Position numbers and translations under genes: made by a program. DNA of 64,000 nucleotides, from positions 8,412,501 through 8,476,500 of the forward strand of contig NC_037641.1 of the NCBI RefSeq assembly GCF_003254395.2, in the 5' to 3' direction. The DNA comes from Apis mellifera. Its lineage: Eukaryota > Arthropoda > Insecta > Hymenoptera > Apidae. The notes below the pieces were generated by a model. It was given only the letters and a program-made list of their open reading frames with translations, did no database searches and had not been told where the DNA came from. This document shows, piece after piece, positions 1 through 13,400 of the stretch (within the stretch, counting starts at the first letter, position 1; every line of letters starts with the position of its first letter).

Positions 1-1
1 G

Positions 2-415
2 CCGCCGGAGGCCCACTACCCCACCGCAGGTACGATCGAGCCGATGGATCTCGAGCTCGCGGCCCACTCGGACCCGACCTCCGGCGTCGTCCTCTGCAAG
101 TTCTGCGGCAAGTCGTTCCCGGACGTTGGCTCCCTGATAGCCCACCTACCGGCGCACACAGGTGACAGGCCGTTCAAGTGCGAGTTCTGCGGCAAGGCCT
201 TCAAGTTGCGCCACCACATGAAGGACCATTGCCGGGTGCACACCGGGGAACGGCCGTTCCGGTGTACGCTGTGCGGCAAGACCTTCTCGAGGTCGACCAT
301 ACTCAAGGCCCACGAAAAGACACATTATCCGAAGTATGTGCGCAAGTTCCTGTCCCCGAGCCCCGTGGATCCTTCCGAGGAAGAGGCCCCGCCGCCGCCA
401 CCGCCGCATCATTGA
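2..415 (+). CDS. C2H2 zinc-finger terminal exon (three fingers), 5' partial; probable BTB-ZF transcription factor isoform (mamo-like?)
   Basis: The frame is open from base 2 to a TGA at 413-415, so the exon or protein probably continues to the left of the window. Counting from the ATG at 44, three canonical C2H2 fingers follow one another: C18/C21/H34/H38, C46/C49/H62/H66 and C74/C77/H90/H94. Each has 12 residues between the second Cys and first His. They are joined by TGDRPF and TGERPF linkers, typical of DNA-binding arrays. The C-terminus is a short SEEE plus proline run ending in HH. The ATG at 44 is probably internal. An alternative start is a splice acceptor at 28-29 (CCACCGCAG before GTACG), which would begin the exon at base 30. 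The family role is nuclear sequence-specific transcription regulation. Assignment to a BTB-ZF gene such as mamo is inference from finger layout and recall; the BTB part is not in view. Confidence 0.85.
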   Translation, partial: PPEAHYPTAGTIEPMDLELAAHSDPTSGVVLCKFCGKSFPDVGSLIAHLPAHTGDRPFKCEFCGKAFKLRHHMKDHCRVHTGERPFRCTLCGKTFSRSTILKAHEKTHYPKYVRKFLSPSPVDPSEEEAPPPPPPHH

Positions 416-1230
416 GTTCGCCTTAGACCGTGCAACAACCGCCACGTTCACCACCGCCGGAGGAACAATCGCCGATCGATACACCTTCCTTCGCCCTTCC
501 TTCCTCCTTCCCGCCTCCCCGCGTCCCGTTCCGAGCACGCGATCGTCCACGCCGTTGTCCGACGCGCGCCGATCGCCACCACCAACGCGATCAACGCGCG
601 GCACAAGGATTCCCCCCCGGTTAGGGGACGGAACGCTCGTCCAAGGATCGCTCGTCGGATGATAATAGACGCGATCGTCCGAGCGACGACACGGGGGATG
701 ACGATGACGATGACGATGATGATGATGCGGTCGGACGTGGGAAAGGGAAACACGGACACGAGCAGTTCTACTACTAGTGGTGCCTCATTCTCATTCGCTC
801 GTTGTTTCTCGCATTTCTTTATCCCTTATTTATCCCCGCTACTGTTATTACTGTTACCTACACTGTCACTATCACTGTCGTTTCTTCTCCTGGTTACCGT
901 GTGTCACCGTGTCCTTCTCTCGACACACCAGGTTCCGTCGTTCGACCTCCCACCACTGCTCGTCTCGTTAAACGGCCGAGAAACGTTCGCGGCCCCCGTG
1001 CCCCTTATCTCTCCCCGCTATCGTTCCTGCTCTCTCCTGTCTTTTCGTTCGTCTCCACGGAGGGTGTACACCTCCCGTTCATCGATCCCCACTGAGCGAC
1101 GAGGCAAAAAGCCGGCGGTGTTTCTAGTTAGTCCTGTGATTTTGGTTAGGATGGTTGGTAAACGCGTGTTCAGAGGGAGGGACACGTTAAAACGAGCTCC
1201 CTCGTTTAATCAGTGCTTTAAGACGAAACG
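416..1230 (+). other. Probable 3' untranslated region of the first zinc-finger exon
   Basis: This follows the TGA directly. CpG-rich, pyrimidine-rich sequence continues to about 660, then a GATGAC/GATGAT run (about 690-727) and T/C-rich sequence. Frames here stay open by composition and show no domain. A weak ATTAAA at 1279-1284 lies just beyond, and clear AATAAA hexamers appear only at 5701 and 5757, so the real 3' end cannot be fixed. Confidence 0.45.
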
Positions 1231-1342
1231 TTTAGCTTATATATACATATATATATATTATATATATATCGATAAATTATTAAAGGTATATATATATATA
1301 TGTGAGTGAGAGGAAGAGCGAGAGGAAGAAAGTGAGAGAGAA

Positions 1343-1380
<38 letters not shown>

Positions 1381-1680
1381 TGAAAGATTTAGAGAGAAAG
1401 AGTGAGAGGATGGGAGAGAAAGGGAGACAAAGAAGAGAAGAGTAAGAAGAACACGATCAAAGAAGAGGACGATGAAGATGGAAGATCGAGATTTTTAAAT
1501 TGAGATTTAAAACAAATTGAACGCGAGATAAAAAGAAAATTAAAAAAAAAAAAAGGACGGACGTTGAAATGATAGAGTGAGAGAGAAAGAAAGAAAGAAA
1601 GAAGAAGAAAGAAAGGAAGAAAGAAAGAAAGAGGACGAATGGAAGAGAGAGAAGAGAGAAAGGAAAAAAAAAAATTTGAG
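1231..1680. repeat. TA microsatellite followed by long purine (GA/GAAA) tract
   Basis: TATATA runs occupy about 1238-1302. They are followed by nearly pure A/G sequence with GAGAGA and GAAAGAAA units until about 1675. The strand asymmetry is marked: the + strand is purine. This is simple-sequence DNA, and the reading frames opened by it are artefacts. Confidence 0.9.
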
Positions 1681-1902
1681 CCGCCACGGTTGGTGCTTTT
1701 AAGAGATTTTCATAAAATGCTGTGAATATTATATTGATTACGATTAACTATAAACTATTGTAATAATGTAATAACGTTGTACGATGTACGATGTGACTGT
1801 TGTTGATACGATTGAGAATATTTTATACAGTTGACAAGGGGAGGGGTGTTGGGATTCGCGCGCGCCGACGATAAAACGATTTAAAACGAAGAAAAAAAGA
1901 AA

Positions 1903-1985
1903 AAAAAAATACACATACGCGCGCACGCACACACACACACACACGTATACACACATCATGTACATTCACATATACACATATTAAC
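1903..1985. repeat. CA-rich microsatellite
   Basis: Alternating CA/CG/TA dinucleotides include an uninterrupted ACACACACACACAC core near 1927-1943. Confidence 0.8.
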
Positions 1986-2160
1986 ACGCGCGAGAAAAAG
2001 GGCAACACAAGGGGGCTCGGGGAGGGGGGTTGGGTTAGGACTGACGACGAGGGTAGGGTGTACGGGACTCGTGGGAGGGTTTTAGAAACGAACGTCCACG
2101 TTCTTAAGCGGAGGATTGTTGAGCGCGCTCGTCGTTTCTCTCGTGGTTCAAGACACACGT

Positions 2161-2640
2161 CGTGGACGTATATATAGCGTAGCGATCTTTGAAGAAATTT
2201 TTCTCAACGGACTCGAGCGTTTGTCACTCGAGCGTGTCGGAATCTTCGGTGCGTCGTAACCTTCCCGAATTGTTTTCTCATTCCCTTCGTGGCGCGCGTC
2301 CGTGTATTTCGTTCCTCGTCTCTGTTATCCCGTACGCGGCGGTTCGTTCGACGATTCGGACGACCTCGGATTTCGCGCTTGTGTTTATATTCGCTCGTCG
2401 AGGAGAATTATCGGATACATTTGGCGACACTACGTACACGCGTACGGATCCAAATTATCCGAAAAGCGTTTCCAAGGTATTCGATTTTCTCGCGGCTCAA
2501 TCCCACGGAATTAATCGATGCGTTAAAGGTTTTTCCTCGGCCGGGATCGAGTTTCATTTCCACTCGTCGAGGAGAATTATGTGCAATGTCCTTGTAACGT
2601 GTACCTTCGTTCCATTTATCCGTGAACGGCTTTAATACAA
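2161..2640 (+). other. CpG-rich non-coding block with TATA-like site and an 18-bp repeated word
   Basis: A TATATATAG word at about 2169 precedes CpG-rich sequence. A frame of 148 codons (2189-2635) is open but shows no domain or signal and reads as composition-driven. The word CTCGTCGAGGAGAATTAT occurs exactly at 2394-2411 and again at 2563-2580, with similar bases to its left, which suggests an old local duplication. Promoter function is speculative. Confidence 0.3.
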
Positions 2641-3300
2641 TTCTCGAGAATTATACTCTTAACGTATCCTTTAAAATATCTAATTTAAATCTGGACTAAA
2701 TAATCTTCGTTCTTTCTTCTCCGTTAGGAAGAATTTCTAAAATTTTCTTCTCGATTCTTCCTTCAAGATTTTATCCTTATTTAAATTCGGATCTAAGATC
2801 TTCTAAACAGGATTTAATTCCCCAAATCTTCTTCTCCCCTTAGATATTATTCCAAAGTTTTCTCTTCGATCATTAAGTTTCTAAAGCTTCGATCTTCGAT
2901 TCCTCTCCGCGCAGGATACCCATCCTTCGTACGTGGAGTTAGGCTATATCGAATGCTGCTAAATATCTTTCGACCTCGTTCCGTTTCATTCCGAGACCGA
3001 GGCTCCAGTTAATTACATCGCGTTAACGAGAACGGATTATCGCGTATCTCATTGGCGAACGGGCTGTCGTCGCGGACCGTTCCCCGCGTAGCCTGCTCCT
3101 ATGTATTACGCGTGTTCACAGACCTCTTACCCAATCCCTATCACGCGCATCGACGTATATAACGCGATATCGGGAGCGCGTGTCGGCCGCGCCAAACGCA
3201 TCGGAGATAGCCAAGTCGGCGCGTGTACAATAATATAATCTCTAACGACGATGCGGTAGGCCAGCGAATCAGTGCAATAACTATTATAAATCACGATAAT
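2641..3300. other. Non-coding; complex-sequence segment 2990-3290 is a candidate regulatory element
   Basis: 2641-2940 is T-rich with no recognisable feature. From about 2990 to 3290 the sequence becomes balanced in composition, rich in CpG and free of simple repeats (for example GGCGAACGGGCTGTCGTCGCGG and ATCGGGAGCGCGTGTCGG). That is unusual against the surrounding repeats and could mark a constrained intronic element. No frame is convincingly coding. Confidence 0.25.
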
Positions 3301-6300
3301 TTTCCTTATTCTTCTTCTACCCTGATTTCTTTCTTTCTTCTTCTTTTTTTTTTTTTTTGAATCTTGATATCGATCATTCCTTCTCTTTCTATCCTATTCC
3401 CATCCACTGTTTATTTATTTCAGTACGCGATATTTCCTTTTGCTTCGAGATGATCGATAATCGATCGAATTCGAAATTCGATTTGGAAATTTTTAATTTT
3501 CCTTTGTTCGAAAGGAAATGGGTTTAAAAAGAACGTGTTTTCGAATTTCTTTCGTGAATCTCTGTCCAGGGTCGAGTGAGTTCGAATAGGTTCGAAGATC
3601 GTGCAATAAGAAGAAGAAAAGAATGGAAGAATTGGAAATGATGTTTTATCTTCGAGGAGGAAACGCGCGTTCAGTTACGAAAATTTCTCCGAGGTCTTCT
3701 AAATGGTTCGCGGAGAAACGGAAGACCGAACGCTGCGCGCAGAGAGAAAAGGAGAGAGAGAGAGAGAAAGGGAGAAAGGATGAGAGAGAGAGAAAGGATG
3801 AGAGAGAGAGAGAAAGAGAGAACAGATACACACCTGTTCGAGGCAAAACGCAACTTTATTCCGTAAACAGGAAATGTGTTCCGTGCGATTTCTGTGGATC
3901 GACGTGGTGAAGAATCCATCGAGGTATGAGAAGCAGAAACATTAATAATTACGTAGATCTTTTGATGTTTTTTCTTTTTCTTTTTCTTTTTCTTTTTTTT
4001 TTCTCTCTCTCTTCGTTTTTTTTTTTCTTATTTTTCCTATTTTTTCAATTTACAATATGTAATTAGAATATTTCTTATTTTATACTCTTAGTAGTTATTA
4101 ACACTTTTTTTACAGAGAGTGGATATTATTATTATGGAGAACAAGCAGTTTCCATAATAACATTCGAATCGTTGAATTGCAAATCTTAATTCTCATTTCG
4201 AATTTTAGCGATGTTTAAATAATCGTAAATCATTACGTATTTTACTGTTTGATCGGGCTGTTGTTGAGGCGTTGCATCGATATTATTCGCTTGTTTCCTC
4301 ACTCGTGCCTAATTTGAAAAAAAAAAAAAAAAAAAAAAGAAAAGAAAAAAAAGAAAAAAGGAAAAAAAGGGTGAGACTGAATTGCAAATATTGCACAATT
4401 GTCACGCAGCGATTGTGCAATCCGAGAACAGGTTTGCAAACTCGACGAACAAATTACAATATCGCGTCTTTGAATATTCAACAAATTGCTTAGAAGTTAA
4501 ATGAATTGATTCTTAAAAAAAAAGAAAAAAAAAATAGAAAAAAAAAATGTATAATCGGGAATCGCAAAAACAAAAAAAAAATGGTTTCCATGCGATACTT
4601 CATTTCGCGAAGAAATTCATTCAAGATGTTCCTAAGAGCGAACGATACAATAGATGAGAGAAATAATCTATTCTCGTCGAACAAATTAATGCGACAAAGT
4701 TCTAAAATTACTAAAATTGATTTTTTGTTTCTTTGAACAAAATACAACAAAATCTGAAAATTTTCAAGAAAAAAAAGAAAAAACAAAGAAGGGAAGAAAA
4801 GAAAACAAACGTCACGACGATATTTCATCTTTCCTCTCAATTCTCACGATTGGTACGAAACCATTCTCGTATCGAGTCGACACAGTTGTTGGTGGAAACA
4901 TTCTGCGCAGGATAAGCGCGATGCGCTTTTTCACTGCGCATCCTGACAAACGATAATATTTCTTTCCACCGCGTTTTCGGCGTGGAAAAAAAGAAAGGAA
5001 GAAAGAAAGAAAGAAAAGGGAGAAAAAGAGTCGCGAATCGTGCGCGGAAACACGCGAAACAAAGCGAGGATCGCGTTTCGGCCGTTCACAATGCGCGGCG
5101 ATGACCTCGCGTATATTCTCATGAGCGTACGGGTGATACGAGAAACCAGTATTCGAGCAGCATACTTTTGTTTTCCTATTAGTTTAGATAAGGTTGAATA
5201 ACCGTGGGTGTTTAAGCGTGTAACGCGATTAATCGTCTCGATCGAGTTTCGGATCGCCGCGGAATCGTGATCGAAAGGAGAAGGAAATATACGTGATATT
5301 TCGCGATATTATTATCATTATCGTGTTTTTTTTTTAGGTTCGTCCCTGTGTGATATTATCGATCGATGGGAGTGTAAAGGTATCGTCATTGTTTTACAAT
5401 TTATCCTCATCATTTTTAGTAAAGGCATAAAAGTCTTGTAAAGTTTCTTCTTTTCATTAAAATATCCTTCTTTTAATAGAAATATTTTATCGTTAACGTT
5501 TAACGCGTCTTTCGCTTCTTCCTTGAAAATATTGCATTAAGTGTGTGGAAATGTTTAATTTTTTTTTTCTTTTCTTTTTTTTTTTTTTTTTATATAGAAT
5601 TACACACGATATTTTTATTTAAATAAGGATTATTTAAACGGAAAGTTGCTACGATATATACGAATGGAGAGACTCACTTTGTTACGAATTGTTCACTTTG
5701 AATAAACAGATAATTCACTTTTTCTTAAGTATCCTTTCCGGGCATAAAATGTAAAGAATAAATTAGGGTTAAAAAATTGCATTGTTTGGAAATTTGAAAG
5801 TTATTGATTATTCCAAATAACGAAAAGATCTAATAATTGTTTCTTCTGGATTGCATACGAATGATGACACATAATTTATGAGACGACTTATGATGATTCA
5901 ACGTGTTCGAAGCTGAAATGGTCTTTTGTTACTTACTCGTTTTCTTCTCTTTTTTTGTCCGTCTAAACAATCGAAGAAGGGAGTGGTCGTGTAAATAATG
6001 ATAAGACAATGCTTAGGAAATATCTAAAATTTGCATTCTTAACGTTTAATTTCATTTGTCTCTGACAAATTTATCCGACCGCTAATTATTTTTTATTGTG
6101 ACGTATGATTGTGTTTCACCATCCGACGCGTAATAGGGAAGTTCACAAGATAGAGGACTCAATAGTTAATTTTTAAACATCAAACGAAATAGATAATGAA
6201 ACGAACCCGCTATTTTCTGTATTATTCAATTATCCATAGATAACCAACAGATTTATTTATTTATTTCTGTGCTCGTGCTCTGTAGAAAATGTAGAAAGTT

Positions 6301-8232
6301 CTCCCCCCTCCTCCCCCCCTTTATTTTAATCCCTCGATTACACTATATAATAAGACCCTCGATTAATTACACTTTATTAAGCTATACTCCAGACTATCAT
6401 TAACAATACTTTCTTCCCCTTATATTTCGCGAAATCCATCAACGATTAAGTAAAGTAAACGCTATTCTTTTCTCACCACATAAAAAAATAGATAATATAA
6501 AAAAACATTATTACCAAAATTAATCAAAGATTGAACAGATTGAAAGTAAGACAAAAATTTTCTAAACTTTCTTTAAAAAAAAAAAAAATTAAATATCTTA
6601 AAAATATCTCGTACCTTCTCAAAGAGGGATGGCAGGAAGGGGGGGGGGGAGGGTGAAACGAGGATATTTCGATCGTTCGACATTCGCAGTTACGGTCGAT
6701 GTAGTCGTGCATCGAGCAGGACTTTTTTTTTTTCTTTCTCTCTCTTTCTCCTTCTCCTAGGTTTCTCGAGCTTATTGTATATTTAGTAGCAGACTGCTTT
6801 CTACCGCCGTCCTCGTGCTCCTCGCGAGAGAGAGAGAGAGAGAGAGAATAAGAGAGAGAATAGAGAGGTGGAGAAATCGATCGAAATCCGTGAAATATTC
6901 ATCGTTGTTCCGCGTTGAGGCCCTGCACCGAAGGAAAGGAATCGGTCAACGGGACTTCTCCTCGCTTCGTATCGATTAATCGACGGGTTGCACGCGATTT
7001 CAATGTCGTTAGGGACCGTGAAATCGTGAATATATTAATCCGTCACCGTGGATCAGCCACGGATGGATCAAAAAAAAAAAAAAAAAACAAGTTAACGCGT
7101 CTCGCCCCCTCAATCTCGAATCCTTTCCCCGCGTTTAATTCTACTTTGATCCCGTTTATTTTATTTTTCTTTCCGCCATTTTCTCCTTTTGGTTTCCTGG
7201 CTCGTTGCCAGATCTGATTCCAGACAGGATTAGGGGGGGGGGAGGGGAAGTTTCGAGCTTGTAAACTGGAAACGATTCGCTTCCACTTTTTGCAACAGTT
7301 TGACGTGAGTTTTTTCCTTTTCTTTTTTTTCATTTACCTTTTCTCTCTTTTCTTCCTTCTTCTTCTTCTTCTTCTTTTTTCTTCTTTTTTCTCTCGAATT
7401 TGCGTTTTTCCATCCATCGACGGCGGCGTTTTTTAATCCAACGGCGTTTCGAAGTATCGACATTCGTTCGATGATTGACAGTCGGGTAAAAAAAAACGCG
7501 TCACGTCGATCATACGTGGAACTCTGTGGAACCGTCTTCGGTCCGAGTTTGACGAAGTTTGCGATTCGAACGTTTCTTTTTTTTTTTTTGTTTTTTTGTT
7601 TCTTTTCGATTGTCCTTTCTTTCTTCCGCTCTTTTTTTTTTCTTTTTTTCTTTCTTTTTCCAGCGAACACTCTTCTTGTGCGATACACTCTTGTTCTTTT
7701 TCTTCTTCTTCTAGCTCACGCGGTGATAAACGTCATGAAATTCTCACGTGATACAGGTAATACGAGAAAGAATTATGTATATTTATTATCGAGCCAATGT
7801 ACACGCAGAGGAGCGTAAATTTTTCTTCTCAATTAATTTACCGAACGATGAATAAATACACCGAGAGATTACGAATCATTAAAATTACGCGGCTTGTGAC
7901 ATTTCCACATTTCTGTTCGCAATTTTCTCGATGCTACTCCGCCTCGGATAGATAATCAGATAAATAATTTAATAATTAATAGTCTTTATAAACAATCGAT
8001 ATCACCTCCGTTTCCGTTTCCACAAGGTGTTTGCTTTTGGTACAGTTTTTACAGAGATTAGAGATAATTTCAAAAAAGTCAATAATTTCGTTTATTAACA
8101 ATCGATGAAATAAAAGTCGATTTTCGATTTCGATGAAACGAAACGCGAGTTTCGTTCAATTCGCATCGATTATTAAATTAGAATAAGATAAAAGAAAGAT
8201 GTAAACGATTTGTGTGTGAAAAACGCAATTGA

Positions 8233-8238
<6 letters not shown>
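3301..8238. other. Gene-free A+T-rich stretch with simple repeats
   Basis: No supported gene. It contains poly-T at 3345-3358, a GA tract at 3744-3826, T/C tracts at 3967-4035, A-rich tracts at 4317-4372 and 4514-4580, poly-T at 5560-5591, an 11-G run at 6639-6649, GA repeat at 6827-6875, and T/C tracts at 7308-7390 and 7576-7665. AATAAA hexamers are at 5701 and 5757. The 3623-3910 frame holds a CDFCG string but no paired histidines, so it is not a finger. Confidence 0.7.

Positions 8239-8308
<70 letters not shown>
8239..8308. repeat. Uninterrupted (CT)35 microsatellite
   Basis: Seventy bases of pure CT, flanked by ATT on the left and TTCTCACAC on the right. Perfect arrays of this length are usually polymorphic. 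Confidence 0.97.
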
Positions 8309-8313
<5 letters not shown>

Positions 8314-10375
8314 ACACATTAAATTACAAGCATTGATAAGCAAAATGTTTACACGTTGCATGGGAACGTTGCATTTCTTGTTTCTATCTTGTTTCTTCTT
8401 GTTTCTATTTATATTCATATATATATACACGATTGATCGTTGAAAAAGATAAAAAAGATGGGAAAATCGAAAGATCATTTTAGAAAAATCAAATGACTCG
8501 GTTCGAACTCGATTTTTAAATTTAATTTATACTTTCATCCTCGTTTTATCGGCGTAACGAATGTAAATAAAATTTTTTGTTTTCATTGGAGAAATTCGTA
8601 TCTTGGGCGGGAGGGAAAAAAAAAAAAAAATAATTCTCTCACTTAATTTGCGAAATCTCGGTTAATAATCGGAGAATCGATGTTTGTCGAGTTTAAAATG
8701 AAATTCCGTGTAATCGGATTAATTCGATATTATTAGCTAGCTCATGGGAATTCTATTAATATATTCTCGACGAGAATCGAATCGTATCTCGTTGATTGTT
8801 AAATGATAAAAAAAAAAAAAAAAAAAGGAAAAAAAGAAAGGAAAAAAAAAGAAAAAAATTGCGTTAGAGATTGCGTGTTCGTTAATTTGGAATAAAAAAA
8901 AAAATTGAAAAAATCGTATCGATAACTCCGTAACGTGATAACGATTTAATCGATCGATGAAAATTTAACGCACTTGATAATTTTGATAAACAATCGTGTT
9001 ATAGTTTGCAGAGCGGGGGTGTTGAATCGTTCGTGTTTAAAAAAGATACGATTTTCAATCCTGTGAATTATTATATCCCGTACTTTATTTCTATTTCGAT
9101 AAAAAAAATAAACAGAATTTTCGGGAAAAAAACTTTTTTACGCGAAATTATTCAATATCCAATTTATCGATTCTTTCGTATCGCTCGAATCGAGAAATTA
9201 AAAATTATGAGTCAACGGATGAAACGACATTTCTAATTTTCACTTTTTCTAATCTCTTCTTCTTTCTAATGTTAATTTAATTATTTTTTTCGTTACATAT
9301 TGGACATTTTATCTAAAAGTATCTAAAAGTTGAAGAATGATTGAAGAATTTTCGAAACAAGACTACTCTGTTTTCAAAAAGAAAAAAAAAAGGAATAATA
9401 TTCTCCGAGTATAATATTAACACGAATAAGGTACGTGATTGGGAACGGATCGGTTCTTAGATAAATTCAATGAAATCTAAACACTGCACGCGCGTCGTCG
9501 AACACAGATTTCTCTCTACAGATGAAAAACAGAAACATTCGTATCAATTCTTTATAATTTACCACGACTTATGACCACTGTGTTTATCGAGCAAACCTCC
9601 CGACAAAATTTATCGTTTACATAACCAACTTACATCTAAATCGTTCCAACTCGTACATTTCACGATAACGCAAAACTCGATCCGGATTTATGCGCGAACG
9701 AATCTCTCCATCGTCTCTATCCTTTTCCTCGAGAAAAAAGAAACCGAAAAAAAAAAAGAAAAGAGAGAGGGAGAACGGATCAAACGAGATTAAATCCCTA
9801 AGAATAATAAAAGAAAATGAAATGAAGAGAATCTTCAAAATCATCGTTCTCTTAATCATTGCAAAAAAAATGTTTCTTTCAAAGGATTTTCATATTTCTC
9901 TCTCTCTCTCCTGTTTCGTCACGCGTTTAAGTTTCCGCGTAAGTGGCGCACGTCGCCCCTCTCCGCCCCTCTCTCGCCACGCATTTTCTGATCCGCGAAT
10001 TCTGATCGGTCCATCCACTACCCGGATAAGCCCGGATCGACGTTTAAACCGCGCGTGATTCCGCGTTTAATCGAGCTTTAATTTTCGGCCCCCGCCACCC
10101 CCTCCTCCTCCCCTCCCACGGGAGGCCGAATCGAATTCGATCGGGTCGTCGCGAAACGGTCGATCAATTTATAACGAGCATCGATTAACCGTCACAGACA
10201 ATTGCAATGTGGAAACGGGCGGACGTGGGACAGGGAAAACAGAGGAGGGAGGGAGGGTCGGCCGTCCAAGGATCGGCTCGATGGAGGGGGAAGGGAAAGC
10301 AGAAAAAAATTCGCTTCTGTTTCGAGGGTGTACCGCTCTCGATGGATGGATAGGATCTGGTATTTCGTTACTTGC

Positions 10376-10415
<40 letters not shown>

Positions 10416-13400
10416 GATAGGAAAGTTTTTCTGATGAAATATTCATAGTGTTTTTTTGGAAACATTGGAGGGAAGGTGTAGTAGATCTGGTGCAAAAAGA
10501 AGGATTTAATAGTTGTTTCGAATATATACGTGTATATTCTGTTTGGATTTGATTCTCGGATGGTTTTGAAGGTTTGAATATTTGAATCTTTATAAGATAT
10601 TCGTTATGTTTCTCTAATGTAGAAATGTGTGTGGAAGGATCGGAAAATAAAATTCGTCCGCCAGTTAGTTCCAGATATAGCCGAGCTGTGTAAACGGAAG
10701 TTGGAGAAGACTCGTGGACTTTCAGGAAAATAATAGGTTATCGTATATGTGGCGAAAAAATTGGTGTATTTCTTCGATAAAGCATTCGCGCTGTCTGTAA
10801 TCTGTCTGCTCTCTCGATAAAATTTCTTAATTTTTATTCGCTTACTTGCTTAGATCAACAGCGTCAATTCGTTCAATCGATCTTTTAAATTAGTTAATCG
10901 TTCTTCTTCAGAATCCTTCGATCGACAAATTTTTTTCCCCGTCCTCTTCTATCTCTCAAGCGCATCATTTAAACATGGAAAAATGCGTTTGTTTGTATCA
11001 AACATCTCCCCTTTCTGCTCGATTTTAGACTAACTTTTCTCAATTTTCCTCGGTATCGATAATTTCAGTAATTTATCAAAATTGTTAACGATCTTTGCTC
11101 TTTATATATCTTTGCTTCCATAAAAAAATAGAAGAAGAAGAGGAAAATATATTCAATCGAATTGTAAACATCGAATTTCCACGGCTGAGCTAAAAAATAA
11201 ACGTTCGATCTCGGGAAAACGTAATTCTCTGGCAACGGCGAGTTGCAATGGCGAAAGTTTCGCAGGAGATGGTTATCCGGGGAAGAAGACGATTGCCGCG
11301 GAAAAATCGCAATTAACGAGAGGAGGCGGCCGTCACAACTGTAACCTTGCAATCGTAAAGGTCTAAAAATATAATGAACGCACGGAAAACTGCATAATGC
11401 ATCGACCCAACTGCGCTGCGTTATCGCGCTCACGAGCGACCGAGCGATCATGCATGCATGCATGTATGCACGTCACCACAGATAAATCGTAAATTGGACA
11501 GTGACGCTCAATTTTGCGTGTGGAGAACGACCGATTTTTTTTTTTTTCTTTTTTTTTTTGCCACATAAGTGATCGAGGGAGGGGATCGGTGAAATTGGAG
11601 GATTTTCTTGTCGATGAATCGGGTATCCAAAAGATGGAATTTCGGATTTTTTTTTTTAAATGGATCTGTTAATACGTTTTTATGGAATTTTGTTTGAGAA
11701 ATTGAAAAGATTTTATAGAAAGGACATTTAAGAGTTTAGGGTTTTATAATTTTTCTTTTAAAGGAAATTTAATCAGATTTTTACACGGAAATAAAAAAAA
11801 ACGATGCACATTGCTTCGTTCTATGATAGATTTTGTCGATCTTCGAGGAGTTTTATCATTCTTTTCTCGCGAAATTTTGATCGAGATCGCGAACAATTTC
11901 TCGATCATTCCAAAATTATATTGGATTCATTAAATACTCAAATTTAAATTGGGTTATTTAATTTTAAGGATTGTTTAATTTTTAAGAATGCTTAATATTT
12001 CTGATTAACTGTTCGTTTTGTGATATTTTTCTTACGAATTTCGATATTAAATTACATTCGATACGAATTATAATTTCAATTTAAAAAAGATATGTTATAT
12101 TTACAAACACGAATATACATAATGTATATAATTCTAATTTCAATTTTGGAAATTGAAAACGATATAATTACAAATTTCGTAATTATATAATTTATCCATA
12201 TTTCGGATACGATACGATGTTATAACGATAATTAACGTTGACTCGAATAAAAAATCAATCAATGTAAAATATAGAAACGTAAAAATTTGGCCAAAACTTT
12301 TCTGGATCTACAATCCAATTATTATCAATTCGAGTATTTAGATACGAAAAATAACGAAACGATCGACAGAAAAAATAATATTTTCGCCAAATCTCCGTTA
12401 TTTTTCTCTTTTTCTTTTCTTTTCTTTTTTTTTTTTGCATCTATTTAAATAACAAGATAGAAATATTTATGCAATCTCCACTTCCGCTTACTATCGAGAT
12501 TCGTCGGAAAACTGACTCATTAGAAAACGAACGATGTTTACAAATGTCATTCGTGAAAGATAAACTTATTTCTCGATGATGAAATTGTTGCAAAAATTTA
12601 CACGCGATATATTCTTTTTCCTCCCACGATCTTCTTATTCTCTCTCGCTCGTACAGGAACCCTCCATCTGAAAAACGAGAAAAGAGAGAGAGAGAAAATA
12701 ATTCGAAAAAGATACATCGAGAATTCAGACGAAATTGCCGATACGATTGAAACCAACTTTTGCACAATTGCGTGAAATGGCGAAGTAGAAAGGGGTAATT
12801 GTCCTGTGCACGGTTGATCACGGGGGGAAGAGGAGGGAAAGCGCAAGGGGATCGTTCCTTGATCGTTGGCGTATTTCACGATGCGGACATTAGACATCTT
12901 CCCGTTCAAATTTAGATGGCCGTTTCAAAAATTAAAGAGCTTGGAGAAAAGCTCTTGCACGAGTTACAAATTTGCCAACTGTTCGATGCAAAATTCATTC
13001 CAAGTGTTCGTGTTTTTTTTTATCTTTTTTCCTCGAGAGAAAAAATATGTGATATATGAAAATTTGATTGGGAAAGAAAAAATCCTTTGTCTTTTTCGTT
13101 TATTATGTATATTTCAATATCTTTTTTTTTTCCCCTTCTTTTTCGATTAGAATTATATCGGTTTGGTTATTAATCGGGCCGATTAATTGAACCAATATAA
13201 TTTTAGCAATTACAAACAGATAAACACGCTGACGAGCACGAATATAGTTTTGCAAATTAATTGAATAATTTCTACGTAATAAATTGGAAACGGTAATTAG
13301 TTTGGATACGTGTTATTACTAGATATTTATCGAATCATGTAGTAAATAGTCGATCAAAGTGAGAGCTGCGAACGCGACTGCAAATGCAACGTTTCAGAAA

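Noticed and set aside
2189..2635. 148-codon + strand ORF
   Set aside because: No domain or signal peptide. It overlaps other open frames in a CpG-rich patch and is best explained by few stop-codon words.
3623..3910. ORF with a CDFCG string resembling the start of a zinc finger
   Set aside because: No paired histidines follow before the stop, and most of the frame is Glu/Arg/Lys from a GA repeat.
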